The notes beneath the pieces were generated by a model, which saw only the letters and a list, made by a program, of their open reading frames with translations, was not told the DNA's origin and did no database searches. DNA of 64,000 nucleotides from Toxotes chatareus (Eukaryota; Chordata; Actinopteri; Toxotidae), in assembly GCA_016801885.1 (NCBI GenBank), contig CM028894.1:8501241-8565240 (forward strand), in the 5' to 3' direction. The number at the start of each line of letters is the position of its first letter. The stretch's first letter is position 1. The translations under genes and the position numbers were made by a program. Of this stretch, positions 36,988 through 48,240 are shown piece by piece.

Positions 36988-37165
36988 ACGGGTCATAGGG
37001 AGGCTGGAAACTACCCCAGCATGCACTGAGTGAAAATACTCTGGAGAGGCTGCCTATCTATCAGAGGAATAACACATAAACAGATACTGCACATTCACAC
37101 TAGCATTCAGAAATGAGGCAATTTAGAGTCTCCAGTTTATGTGAGATGCATAATCTTTGACTCTA
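36988..37165. mobile_element. Teleost LINE-like dispersed repeat fragment
   Basis: Wording such as GGGAGGCTGGAAACTACCCC, CACATTCACACTAGCATTC and GGCAATTTAGAGTCTCC matches, with many changes, a very common fish repeat (ggctggagcctatcccagct... acattcacactcacattcac... gcaatttagagtcacc). No coding frame remains. Assignment is from memory and the exact clade is unknown. Confidence 0.6.
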
Positions 37166-37922
37166 GCAGACACAGAGGAACCATTAACATTCGTTTGGAG
37201 TTGTGTTTCTGGCCATTTGATTAATGTAAATCATAGCCACAGTTTCCTTGTAGCTCTGTTTTGCTCTCCACCAACTCTTGAGGTAAATACCAGGCTCTTT
37301 GACTGTTTAATGCTCCATAGTATTTAATAGCTAATAGCTTATGTTGGCTGTTTGCTGGGTAGGTACTGCACTGGACCAATGATGTGCTTTAAGTTAAAAA
37401 AAAAAAAAAATGTGTTCAGGCCTGTGATGGGCCTGAAATTGACTTAGTGTCCTTGGCCACAAGGTGGCATCACTGAGTGCTGATTTTAATAGGTTTAGCA
37501 GCATCGTGTGTTCTTTAAACCTTTCCACTCCTTGTATCACATGTACAGTGTGACACATAAAGCCTCTATCCCATGGGGTCTGACCCAAAATTAATTGCCA
37601 CACATCATGTGTGGACTCTCCTGGAATGAAAAACTAGAACACTACTTCTCACCTATGGCTCCGCTCCTTCTTCCCACCTCCCCTCATTTCCCTCCACTCC
37701 TTTCAGTTTTATGCTGGGTTTGTATTTTGCGAATACAGAGCACAGTGTTTCTGTCACTGGGGAGTGTCAGCATGTCTCTTCACTTGATATGCATTAGATT
37801 TTCCACACTTTCTGGCAGTTATCTGATTCCAACTCAATACTCTGCCGAGGGAAATTGAGTCCTAAGGCCAGCAGAGAGAGAAAGTTTTTGGCGGCTTTTT
37901 AAATTCATTACAGTATTCTGCT
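37166..37922. other. Non-coding stretch, A15 run
   Basis: Unique DNA except for an A run at 37,396-37,410. Confidence 0.5.
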
Positions 37923-37960
37923 GTGGTCTCGATGGAGCTCGCCTGGCAGCACGAGACCAC
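37923..37960. repeat. Perfect inverted repeat, 9-bp GC-rich arms
   Basis: GTGGTCTCG (37,923-37,931) and CGAGACCAC (37,952-37,960) pair exactly around a 20-base loop; the pairing can extend by a T-G wobble and a C-G pair. The surrounding 60 bases are richer in G+C than neighbouring DNA. Confidence 0.8.
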
Positions 37961-38610
37961 GGAGGTGTGTGTTATAGCAATAAAGAGAGAGGAGGGGAAA
38001 GCTTAGCAAACCATGCTGCCACTGCAATACAGGGGCTGTTCTCTTCGCCACACTTTAATACAACCTGCTTACTTATTGAAACTGTGCAAGGGAGCAGAAA
38101 TACAATGAAAATATTAACGTCCCAGCCTTGTACTGTAGGAGGAATTCACAGTGATGACAGGTGGAAACTCCAGTTTAGATTTTTCTTGTTTTACGTTAAG
38201 AACTGACATGAGCCACTAAAGTCTGAACTTTACAATTCTATAATGTATAAATCATGTTCATTGGTGGAACTTATGAATGACAGTTGGCTAATCAATCAGT
38301 TAGTATTCTGATAGACACATTACAATTAAGATTGCTGAGCACATTCATGCCTCAAAGATCAAAACGCCTTTTGATTTTTAATGACCCACATGGCCGCTGC
38401 TCTCACACTACCCTCAGGTATCAGCTCTGCATTAGCCTCACTAGTAGTAAGGCTCTGAAGGAGTATTCCAGCCAATTCAACTTTTAGAAAGTTGGGAGAC
38501 TCTAACGAGTGAAAAGATTAATCAAACTCAGTACAGCAGAGGCGGGGATACTGTGGCTTTGTAGAACTAAGTACAGGTCAAGCTCCATGACACCTAACTG
38601 GCATGTTTAG

Positions 38611-38639
38611 CCCCCCCCCCCAAAAAAAAAAAAAAAAAA
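38611..38639 (+). repeat. C11-A18 homopolymer junction
   Basis: Eleven C bases run directly into eighteen A bases. Length is likely unstable and error-prone in sequencing. Confidence 0.9.
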
Positions 38640-39230
38640 TTGTAACACAAGCTTTCAGTTACATTTGCAGCCTCAAAGCCCAAGCTGAAGTAATCCGGTG
38701 AGGTTATTAGTGTTTGAGCTGTTTTCACAGTTCTCACAAGTGATTCTGATTTTCCCATTAAGAACAGAAAAATACTCACTTGTAGTTTTGCTTTCTACTG
38801 GTTTCAAGTTATGGGTCCTATTGAGTTTTTTTGTAATACTTGGTGATCAACCTCAAAAATAAATGTAGCATAACAAATTAGAGAAACAGTTTGACATTTT
38901 GAGAAATATGCTTATTTGCCTGTTTGCAGAGAGTTAGATGAGAAGATCGATACCATGTATGCCAAATCTATTTTTCAGCTGTCAGACTATTCTTTTGCTT
39001 AAGTGCAGTTCACTTCTAGTATGTGCTACACAAGAGTTGACTGCTCCCACGTTCATCTCAGTTTAGATTACTAAACTTCACTTTCCCAAAGGACCTCATC
39101 TGACACAACTGTTACTACTGTCATTTTATGTCAGTTTGAGTTTGCTTCAATGTACATGTTTAATATGCTTTATGTTAACCTGCCAATATTTGGACAAAAA
39201 TGCTGCAGCTCTTTTATTACATGTCCAATT
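38640..39230. other. Non-coding stretch, nothing recognised
   Basis: Unique AT-rich DNA. Confidence 0.5.
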
Positions 39231-39372
39231 CCCAGTCGTGATGAAAAATGGTTTCGATCTGTATTTCTTGGCTGTTGTATATCCCAGGGAGCACAGTGAA
39301 CGGAGACTAAAGTAATGTGACAGGTGATTAAAGAGAGCTATGCTAATCAACTGCTAGTAGAGGACTGCTTTA
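39231..39372 (+). repeat. Diverged direct repeat, copy A
   Basis: Blocks CCAGTCGTGATGAAAAATGG, TTTCGATCTG, TAATGTGACAGGTGAT and CTAATCAACTGCTAGTAG recur in the same order at 39,650-39,807. No transposon ends or ORF are visible. Confidence 0.7.
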
Positions 39373-39649
39373 TACTCACTAGCAGAATTGTTTCCCTATG
39401 AGCTTTAGTTTTGCACAGTGTCACCATTGTGTCATTTTCATTTTTCAATTAATGTGTATACAGCTCAGTGAGACAGCTACAATGGTACTGGCATCCATAA
39501 CGTGAATATCTACAATGAAAACCGAAGGTTCCCAAAACAGTATCACTATCTCTCGTGTACTGAAAGTATGAAGCATTTGTGTCAGGCTGTCTTTCTGCAG
39601 ATAAGTGTTTTGTTTTGTGTTTTATAAAAACTCATTTCGGTGTCCGGTC

Positions 39650-39807
39650 GCCAGTCAGAGATGAGAAATGGCTTCAATCTGGGTTTCGCAACTAAAGCAA
39701 ACCCCGAGCAGCAGGAGCATGAACTTCACAGACTAATGTGACAGGTGATCTAACAGGGCACTGCTTAATCAACACACTGACAAACTACTAGTGGAAGACT
39801 ACTGGGT
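39650..39807 (+). repeat. Diverged direct repeat, copy B
   Basis: Partner of copy A about 420 bp downstream: CCAGTCAGAGATGAGAAATG, TTCAATCTGGGTTTC, CTAATGTGACAGGTGAT and a form of the ACTAGTGGAAGACT end. Spacing between blocks differs by small indels. It may be an old local duplication or two copies of an unnamed dispersed repeat. Confidence 0.7.
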
Positions 39808-42385
39808 TCTGCACTTTGAAGGTCTATCACTTTTCCTTGAGCTTTCTGTTATCCAGTGAGCAGTGTGTGTCTCAGTCACTTTGATTGTTCTTCTCTCTAA
39901 TGGCATCCGTGCTTGTTTTTTTTCTCTTTTTTTATTAACTCAGATGTAATTTTCGTGTTTAGTATTAAATTGAGTACCATCCACCGTCATCGTTAAACCA
40001 GGGCTTCTCCTTCCTGTGTTCTACCTCTTCCATTATCATGTTGTCTTTTCCCTCTCTTCCTTCTCTCTCCTTCTCCTTCATTTTCATACTCTCTTTATCT
40101 TTGTCATTTTACCCGTTCTCCCCAGCTCTCCCCCTATCTTTCTCTGTCTCTCTGCCTTTGAAGACCAGTTTGCTGACAGATGTGTGTTGAGAATAGCTTC
40201 TGACAACTCGGGCATTCCTCTCATCTGTCATCCTGACCGCCTGAGTATCTGTGCTTGAGAGATGGGGAGGCAGAGAAGTCACCGGAGAACCAAAGTGGGC
40301 GTACCAAGGGAAACAATTACTTTGAAGGAAAGGCTTTTGCATGTTGTGGGTAACTGGTTCTTCTGTCATCAGGAATTATCCATTTATTTAGCCATTCTTT
40401 GTTTCTTGGCAGGTGGTCAGAAGTGACTGACTCCTGAAGGGACACAAGCTTGTTTCTTCTGTTCCTCCTAGTAACTAAACAAGAGTAGTCCCTTTAAATG
40501 ATTGATTTGTTTTATGTAAAGCTGCTTTACATTAACAATGGATGAAATAACAATGTATAATGTGAGAGGAGTTGCTCGTAGTGACAAGTCCACAGAGAGT
40601 TTTCACCCAGCTCTAGAGACCAAATGCTCTACAGAGAAGATTACAGAGAACTGTAAAATATAAGATATGCATTAGCATTGTATGACAGTCAGTTTTAAGG
40701 TTTCTCACCAAAATGCACTGTGGGTGTCCTTAAATTCTAATATACTGAATGCTATTCCTTCCTCATTACAAACATGGAAAACCATTCTTTTCAAATATTT
40801 TGAAACCTTAGCTGCTTTCTTCTTGCTTTTTCTTCTTCCTCCCCACTTTTTGCTGGTGCATTGCTGTGTTTCTTGGCATATTACTGCCCCCGGCTGTTGA
40901 TTATTGGAATTTAACTGCTGGCACGTGTTAGTCACTCAAGATGCTATCAAACATTGCTCAATTACACTAATTCTTGCAGCAGCTTTGTGTTAAACCTTTT
41001 ACGTAACACACTGCTATATCAATGTGAAATAGCCACTTTCACATGTGCAAAGCATAATGCTGGGTGTGATTTAGGGGATAATTGCAGTGCTGTCTGTTCT
41101 GCATGGTGTGACCTATGTCCATAATGATCAGTCTTCTCTCAGTTGTAATGAGCAAAATAATAGTCAAGTGTTAAGTACTCCTCTGCCGGTTGGCAGAATC
41201 CTGGAATGACTTACAGGGCCTTTGGGACTTCCAGACCTCATTTTGAAACCTTTGTGCCAGCCATGCTTCATGTTGTGAGAAGTTAACAGTCCAGGGAGTG
41301 AAGGTCCACTGGTTCAGTCAGGCTCTCATTATTCTGTAAAGGGCCAGAGGAACTGAGTGGATGAACTGCATCTTCTCTGTGCTGGATAAAAGGGTCAACT
41401 ATTCTTCCACAGGCCTGTAATCAAAACCCATTTTGTACTCTACTAAATTACCACTAAATTACACTGCGACACTCTGCCAACCAGTTTAATGCTATTTTGT
41501 ATGCAAGGAGAAGAATCTGGCTGTGTGTATGTGTGTTCAAGCATGCACACATTTCTGTAAGAACACGTGACGACTCGTGCTCACTCCTTTAGTAAGCATG
41601 TAGATTTGTTTGTTTCCCTGATTTCCAGAATCCAATCTTCAAGACTCGGCTCTCACTCTGCTCTCATCAGCTATGAACCCTGACATGAATATAGATGCAG
41701 CTTTGCTTCACCGCAGCCATGTTCACATTACAGAGAATGTCAACCACCATCTCCCCCATCTGAAATTAAAATATTTCCAATTGTTTCCAAATTTGCTCTC
41801 TTGCTAGTTTAATCACAGGTTACAAAGACAAAACTTAAATGGATTCAGGTCTACACAGATTCTTCCGGCTGACATACAATGGGTGGCATAGAATTCATGA
41901 TAAAGACTTTGCCTCTGCATGGCAAAGAACTGTTTTGCTAAAACCTTCAGCTGCATGTTTCTACCATTTCAAGATAAACCAACCCTAACACTGATATTTG
42001 TTATACCATTTTAAGAATTAAAGTGATTAAAGTTGCCAATATATCAGCATCACATCTAAGCAAATGTTGATTATGCAATGCTTTAGATAAGAAGCAACTT
42101 TTAATTAAAAACAGGTCAAATGACCAAGTAAAGATTAGGTCCTTTTAGGAGTGTGTTTACACTGATTGCTCAGGGTTTTCCCCAAGGAAACTGGCTGATT
42201 ACCAAACTGACTTCAGCCTGGCATTTGAATTCTTCTGCCTGTGCAGCGACTTTTCTCACAAGCAGAGATTTGTCTATACTTGTCCCAACCTTTTTTTTCT
42301 AGGCATTGTGATATGCGATATGTGACTTAAACCAATCCTGACACATCTCTCTTATGAACAAATTAGCGATTAAAGGCGCAGTCCG
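39808..42385. other. Non-coding stretch with a pyrimidine patch
   Basis: Pyrimidine-rich DNA at about 40,010-40,150, otherwise unique sequence with no gene or repeat family recognised. Confidence 0.5.
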
Positions 42386-42421
42386 TTCATTTGGCATCGC
42401 ACATTAACGATGCCAAATGAA
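42386..42421. repeat. Perfect inverted repeat, 14-bp arms
   Basis: TTCATTTGGCATCG (42,386-42,399) and CGATGCCAAATGAA (42,408-42,421) are exact complements around the 8-base loop CACATTAA. It is the strongest palindrome in the unique part of the window. It is too short for a microRNA precursor and has no T-run that would suggest a transcript end. Confidence 0.9.
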
Positions 42422-45330
42422 ACATGAAATTAGGGGACGCACAAAAGACAAATTAAAAAACAGTGGTCAAAATCAAAGCAGAAGAGGCTGATATAACCAG
42501 ACTTTTAGTCCCAAGGATGGTTAACAGTAGGTCCCTCATTTCCAACCATGCCATCCTGCCTTCTAAATCCCCATTTATTTCAAATTTGCAGTTTTTTAAT
42601 GCATTTTTAAAACTTTCTTTTAAAAAGTCAAAGTTTCAAGCCTGAGCAGAGATAGCAATGATGACTTCATCAGTAGTTATTTTGTCAGACTTCACAAATC
42701 CCACTCCACAGCCACAGAAGACTCTGTGCATCTGTTTTTTCAGGTTGAATAGTACACCTCGTCACATATAAAGTGAATTTCATGTGTAAAATTGGTGGTC
42801 TGTCTCTTCTAAATGACAGAAGCTTTGCTCATCAAATGTCTGGTGTTTCCTGTGTGATATAGCACCTCTGCTTTTTCTCTCTGAAGGTTCATACTTTACT
42901 TCGTAATAGTCTAATAATTTATACTCATGTTACAGCAGGGTGGTCTTTATTCCACTCCTTTACTAGAATATGCTGCAGGGATGCTGCAACTGGTTATCAT
43001 GTGAGAAAATACAAACTGGTCAGTTTGATTAAAGTTTTGAGGGACATAAGCTTTAGCACTTTGAATGAAAATTGAAAATATTTTGCCACCATTAAAATTT
43101 TTAAGAGTCTGATTCTATATTTGCTCTTATCACTTATATAATATGAAGGTTATTTCTCCTTAATAACAGTATTGTGTTGTTATTTTTAATTAAAGTGCAA
43201 AATGCACAGTCCCTCACAGGGAGAGACTGAAGCCTGATTACTTTATTTAGTTTGTTTATTCATTAATAGGCAATATTGAATTTATGTTCATTAGCACCAG
43301 CTAATGAGAACACCCCGCTGTGTGTGTGCTGTTGCCTCTTTGCTCGAGTGTGAATGTGTGCAAGCAGGTGTTTGTGCCCACTATATGTGTAACAGTTGTC
43401 TAAGTCTACAATGTGTGTTTGTTCATAATGCACAGGTGTTTGTATGAGGGTTTTTTTTGTTTGTGTGTGTTGTCAAACACATATATACTCATGGGTTTGG
43501 ATACACATATTTAAGCTTATTCTTTCATGCGCATATGTACGGAACAAAGTAAACTTTACCTGCGTGCGGTTCTCTCCCATCCTGTAATCTGCAGTAAACA
43601 GTGTCCTTGGAGATGCTGAGCAAATCTTGAATATGTTAATTATTCCAATCATCATTAAAGTCTCGCTGGTGGTGAACAATGGAAATTCACACAGGAGTGT
43701 AAAGCATGTGATGGAGCTCTCAGGTCCTGGAAATGTAAATGAAATAAAACGTACTGAACTCGATGTGCTCAGCAATTTTCATGCAAAAACAGTTACATCA
43801 AGCTGTAATTTGTCCAAACTGCTGTGAGCACATCAACAAGCTTAAATTGAAACCTCACCACACACAGGTCATTACTTATTGATAGTGGGATTTTTAACAT
43901 GTGAAGGAGATAAATAAAGCTGGCCTGTGTGATTGTGGGGTGAATGGTTAACTGTTGTCATCTTTGAACTAGTTCAAAACAGTTAAGTAGTAAAAAGCTC
44001 ACTGTTGTGTTCAAAGTTGTGAACTTCCACTACTTTACAGCACATTTAAATGGACAGGTCCTTGCGAGCATGAATGACATTGGCTCTGACAGGAGAGTGT
44101 ACTGCAGCTTTGAAATATGAGTCAGTTAAGTAACTTATGAGAGATGCAAAGCATTGCTGTAAATTCACCTTGTCTTATCTTACCTTACTTTAAATTACTT
44201 TGTGAGAAATGGTCAACAAAGTAAACTTTATCTACGTGCCTGCTGTGGAAGATCAGTATTTTGTTTTGTTTTTTTTCCTCTTTGAAATCTTGCTTTTTAC
44301 TCGTGCACCAACTTTTTGTCACCTGAACAGCTGTGTTACAAAAAGGAAAACATCCACCCACCTCTTTTACAAACTTTCTTTTTTACCGCCTGTTTTTGCT
44401 GCTTCCTCTCTCACCCTTTTCTTCCTGACTCAGGAGTTTCAGCATTGAGCCCATATGGAGTTACTAATAGCAACAGACTATATTTTTTTAGAATGGGCTA
44501 CAGTCAGCCACTTTGTAGAGCTGAATGGTCCAGGAGGTATACCTCATACATTAGCCCACTGTCCCCCTGCCGTTTGTTACCACTGACAGGAGCCTATGCT
44601 AGTGTATTACAGCTAATACACCTGAGCTGTGCTCTCATTTAAATAGCAGCTGCTAAAGAGGTTTTCAGTCTATTAAGCTCATCGAGGATTAAAGTGTCTC
44701 TGCTTAAATGGTGTTGAACACCTGTGGCTGCACTTTGTGTACCCAGCATTCACTTCAGTTATAAAACAAATGTAGAATTTTGTTAAAAAGCTTAAGGAGC
44801 AACAACAACAACAAAAAAAATGTCTTGAAATTTAAGGTCGATTTCTATATGTAGCTTTTATCTACATGATCCATTGTTTCCTTTTAGTTTCCAGTCTTTA
44901 TGCTAAGACAGTGAACATGGTGAACATTATACCTGTTAAACATGCTGATGATTAACCTTTAGCTCAAAGCACCTCTGTGCCTGTACTGTCTCACAGACTC
45001 TTAGTTTTGTTTTCTGGTTAATGGTAAAGAGCTGTACAGAAAATACATGCACAGAATTATATGTGTTCAGAAGTAATCCAAGAAGAAATGTAACTGTCCC
45101 TAAATGAAAATGTTCACATACCGCAGCCAAGTAAATGGGAATATACCACTATGAGGGGGAAACACTGATTACATAAGTGAATACAGCACAGCATGAATTA
45201 CTCTAGCAGAGCTGGTAATTCTATTGTAAAATCTACAGTGAACATGATGTGTGACGGGTCAGTTTGTTTGTGTCCCTGAAGGGAGGTGAATTGCTAGTGT
45301 GTTTATCCCCAAGGGAGGCTGTGATATGAT
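42422..45330. other. Non-coding stretch, nothing firmly recognised
   Basis: Unique AT-rich DNA with a GT-rich patch near 43,320-43,470. The only exon-like signal is the weak antisense one annotated at 43,560-43,615. Confidence 0.5.
43560..43615 (-). other. Weak candidate exon (antisense)
   Basis: On the minus strand, TTGCTCAG precedes a 56-base segment that ends CCGCACGCAG followed by GTAAAG, a strong donor. One frame reads SISKDTVYCRLQDGREPHA without a stop. A second acceptor (TTTACTGCAG) lies inside. The upstream pyrimidine tract is poor and I recognise no protein, so this is only a pointer. Confidence 0.15.
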
Positions 45331-45520
45331 TCCCAAGGGAAAGAGAGGGAAAGAGAAGCAGACAGTGAAAGTCTGCCAGGAGGTAGTGGCAAACAGATAA
45401 TGAAAGTCAATGCAGAGAAAGAGAACAAGGGAATAAGAAAAAGAGACCATTACTGTGAAGGGAAATAAAGAGGAATAGAATCTAAAAGAGAAAAAAAAAA
45501 GAGATAAAAATAATAACCGA
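45331..45520 (+). repeat. Polypurine tract
   Basis: About 190 bases of G/A-rich DNA. It underlies the 151-codon minus-strand frame at 45,259-45,714, whose Phe/Ser/Leu-rich middle is a translation of the pyrimidine strand. Confidence 0.65.
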
Positions 45521-45741
45521 AAACACATTCGCATTGAATAAATCCTCCAGTGATCTGCCTCTACATCTTTTCCTTTGTAACTGGTACAGATTAAATACAT
45601 CAATATGGGATAATGGCTTTTACCTGCATTCACCATGATCACATTCATCAGTGCTGAATGTCCCAAATCTTCATTGTGTGTACTGTAAATCACTTGGTCC
45701 CAGTCAGCACCCATGGCCTCCAGTAAATCCTTTTCTTTCTT

Positions 45742-45763
45742 TCTCTATCTCTATCTCTATCTC
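45742..45763 (+). repeat. (TCTCTA)n short tandem repeat / polypyrimidine tract
   Basis: About three and a half CTCTAT units inside a longer pyrimidine run. The run ends TGTTTCCCCAG and could serve as the splice-acceptor tract of the candidate exon that follows. Confidence 0.8.
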
Positions 45764-45778
45764 TTCTTGTTTCCCCAG

Positions 45779-45976
45779 TCTCTAACAGTTGCGCAGCATG
45801 GCTGGAAGAATGAACAACTGGCAGAGAGCTAAAACCCCCCAAGGACCCAAGATGTCAACCTGATGGAACCAAGATGGAGTTGGATGGAGCCTTTGTTCTT
45901 CCCAGCAGGCTCCACTTCATCAAGTACCGAAGCTCTCATTGCCCCTTTGGCCATTAGGAGGTGGAAAACAGTGCAG
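45779..45976 (+). other. Candidate spliced exon, probably 5' untranslated
   Basis: A long pyrimidine tract ending TTTCCCCAG (AG at 45,777-45,778) precedes a 198-base segment, higher in G+C than its neighbours, that ends GTGCAG followed by GTAGGA, a good donor. It holds several short ORFs. One starts ATGGCTGGAAGAATG at 45,798 and stops after 21 codons at the TGA of a TGATG overlap (45,861-45,865). The second ATG opens a frame that stays open for 38 codons up to the donor. A third, from 45,874, has 27 codons and stops before the donor. No frame is open across the whole segment, so a leader exon with upstream ORFs fits better than an internal coding exon. I do not recognise the gene. The splice context is seen; transcription is inferred. 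Confidence 0.45.
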
Positions 45977-46949
45977 GTAGGACAAAGAGGAAACCCTCAT
46001 CTTGAATGAATCACCCTACATGTTGAGTTAGCAAAGATTTGATTCAGCTTGGTGTCTTTACATCTGATAAACACAGCTTGACCGACCTTTTACTTACAAC
46101 TAGATGCGTGCTAAAGAAATTGTGTGCAGGCATATATAACTTATTTAGATTCAGTAATTGGAAAAGAGGCTCAATAGAAAAAAAAGCTATAATATATTAA
46201 TGGCTACCATTGCTACCAAAAGCTGTATAAAGCAATTTTAAATGGCATTGCCATCCCTTTACTAGAATAGTGACAATCATCATGGTAACGAAAGCCGTTG
46301 TGGGTGTAGCACAGTTTATCTGAGGCAGTTGTCGGAGTAAACATGTCCTCAGTACAAGAAGTGTTATACTACGTGATCAAAAAAATATGAGCGAAGTACT
46401 GCAGTACTAATCATCACTATGTTTGATATCGTCTTGATGTGATACCTTGATGTGTTTTCACATGAAATTCACTGTATTCCTGCACTGCATGTTGTTCAGA
46501 AGAAAGAAAAGCAATTACAGAGAAGCATAAATTCCATATCAACTTATTCCTCTCTGGCAACCAACCTGATTTTATCTAAGTTGTCCTTAAATTATCTGTT
46601 ACAAGTTGAAACAAATGCTAAGAGGATAAGATGAGAGAAAGAGGGTGAGAAAAAGAATGGAGCTGTTCCCATTGGAGGGTCCTTTGCACGTGTTGGCAGT
46701 GACCTTCTCAAATCATCTCGTCAAAATAAATCCACAGGAAGAAACATACATGAAACAATGTTGCCTCAAGGAACATTTCACGGTTTTGATGTAGGAAAAA
46801 AAAACTGAGATGCAACTGATTGATGTTTGCCGTGCAGTTACAAACTGAGAAAGACATGGATTAAAGTCTTTCATTGAATCATTTTGTTGTTGACATTCAG
46901 AATATTAAATCCATGTTACAGATTAGAGTTCTTCTTTTGAAGTGATAAA
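45977..46949. other. Non-coding stretch, nothing recognised
   Basis: AT-rich unique DNA downstream of the candidate donor; it would be intron if that exon is real. Confidence 0.45.
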
Positions 46950-47340
46950 AAAAAAGATATTTCATGATCAGAGGAATATTAAATGGCTGCCATCTGAAGA
47001 AATCCTTGTTAAGGGGAGCCTCTGCGATATTAATTGGCGCGGTAATGGTCCGTTAAATTTTTAGTTTTATGCTGTCAGTCATTGTGTAAACTGTTTTGCC
47101 CACATTCCTGGGAATAATACTCCATCAACAGCATTTTCTGATATCACCTTAGTTGTGTAGTATGCAAAGCTATTGTTTGCGGGATGAAAGTTCGATTGCT
47201 CAATAAATTTGTAGACCTATTGAACTCTGTCAGACAACTTGATTAATGTGATTAATAAGGCTTTTGTTTACCCTGATAAACGACTCACTGACAAAACTTG
47301 TAACTGTAATTAATTGAATGTGGGGAATGCAGGTGGCTTT
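46950..47340. other. Possible conserved non-coding block
   Basis: Non-repetitive DNA with repeated TAAT/ATTA cores (ATATTAATTGGCGCGG, TAATGTGATTAATAAGG, CTGTAATTAATTGAATG) and no microsatellite or homopolymer interruption for about 390 bases, unlike most of the window. The texture fits a homeodomain-bound enhancer; there is no direct proof. Confidence 0.25.
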
Positions 47341-47849
47341 GGATAAATGAATGGATAATTCTTGGCTTTAACACCACGGTCATGGTGGATGGTAATAGTA
47401 AACTTGCTGTCAAAATGTTTTAAAATGGCTGTAAAAAGCCTGCATGGATTGATATCAAAACCAAAAACAAATAGGTTTTAGACAGGCTTATACCAATTGT
47501 GAAACCCTTTACAAAGCAGCCTGCATTACATTATCATCTGCAAAATCATGTGTTTGGTTGTGGTCACCTCTTTTAAATAAATATTTCAGAGTACTCATTT
47601 GGCCAAAGAATAATTTTGCATTTTTTCTAAAGGTTTATTGTCACTATGTGGTTTCAGGCAACCACCACCAGGCCAAGAAACATAAAACTTCCTGTAAATC
47701 TGCAACTTACCATTTTTGTATTCCTGTTTTGTGTATAGATCAAACCAAATCTATATATGTTAATTAGCTTAAGCTAATAGTGGTTTCTTTTGTGCCATTG
47801 TTATTGCTGTTTTCTAGCTTTTGCCCCTTTTCTTTCATATTCTTGGTGG

Positions 47850-48240
47850 AGAGTACACACTAAATTCAGTAGTGTTGAAATTAACACTATAAGAGTCAAT
47901 TCCAACATAGAGTACATATGGCCCTTTTCTACAGTGTAAAAAACACTCTAGAATTAGATTTTTAGAGTCAAATTAACTCTGCTTATAGTTACAATTTTAC
48001 ACTGTACTACACTGGTCAGTGTTATTCAAATTTTACACAATCAAGGAAATAACTAATAGTGTTATTTACATTTGACACTGGGACTTTCAAGTATCAAATG
48101 TGAGTGTTAATCAGAAGTATCTCTTCAGGAGTATTGAACCTACTTGACACAAATAAATTACTCCAAACCCAGCATTCAATTTTAACTTACTCCTCAGTGT
48201 TAAATGCAATTTACTTATAAGTACTCCTGTTATTTTTGCA
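47850..48240. repeat. Dispersed repeat built of AGTGTTAA / TAACACT motifs
   Basis: The motifs AGTGTT, TTAACACT, TTTACACT and ACTCT recur many times in both orientations, including a perfect AGTGTT/AACACT hairpin near 47,872-47,890. I recall similar AACACT-rich repeats in teleost introns. No coding frame or clear termini. Confidence 0.5.

Noticed and set aside
45259..45714. 151-codon minus-strand ORF starting MGADWDQVIYST, with a donor-like GCAG/GTAAAA after about 31 codons
   Set aside because: The middle is low-complexity pyrimidine-strand translation. The upstream minus-strand DNA is purine-rich and gives no acceptor, and no family is recognised.
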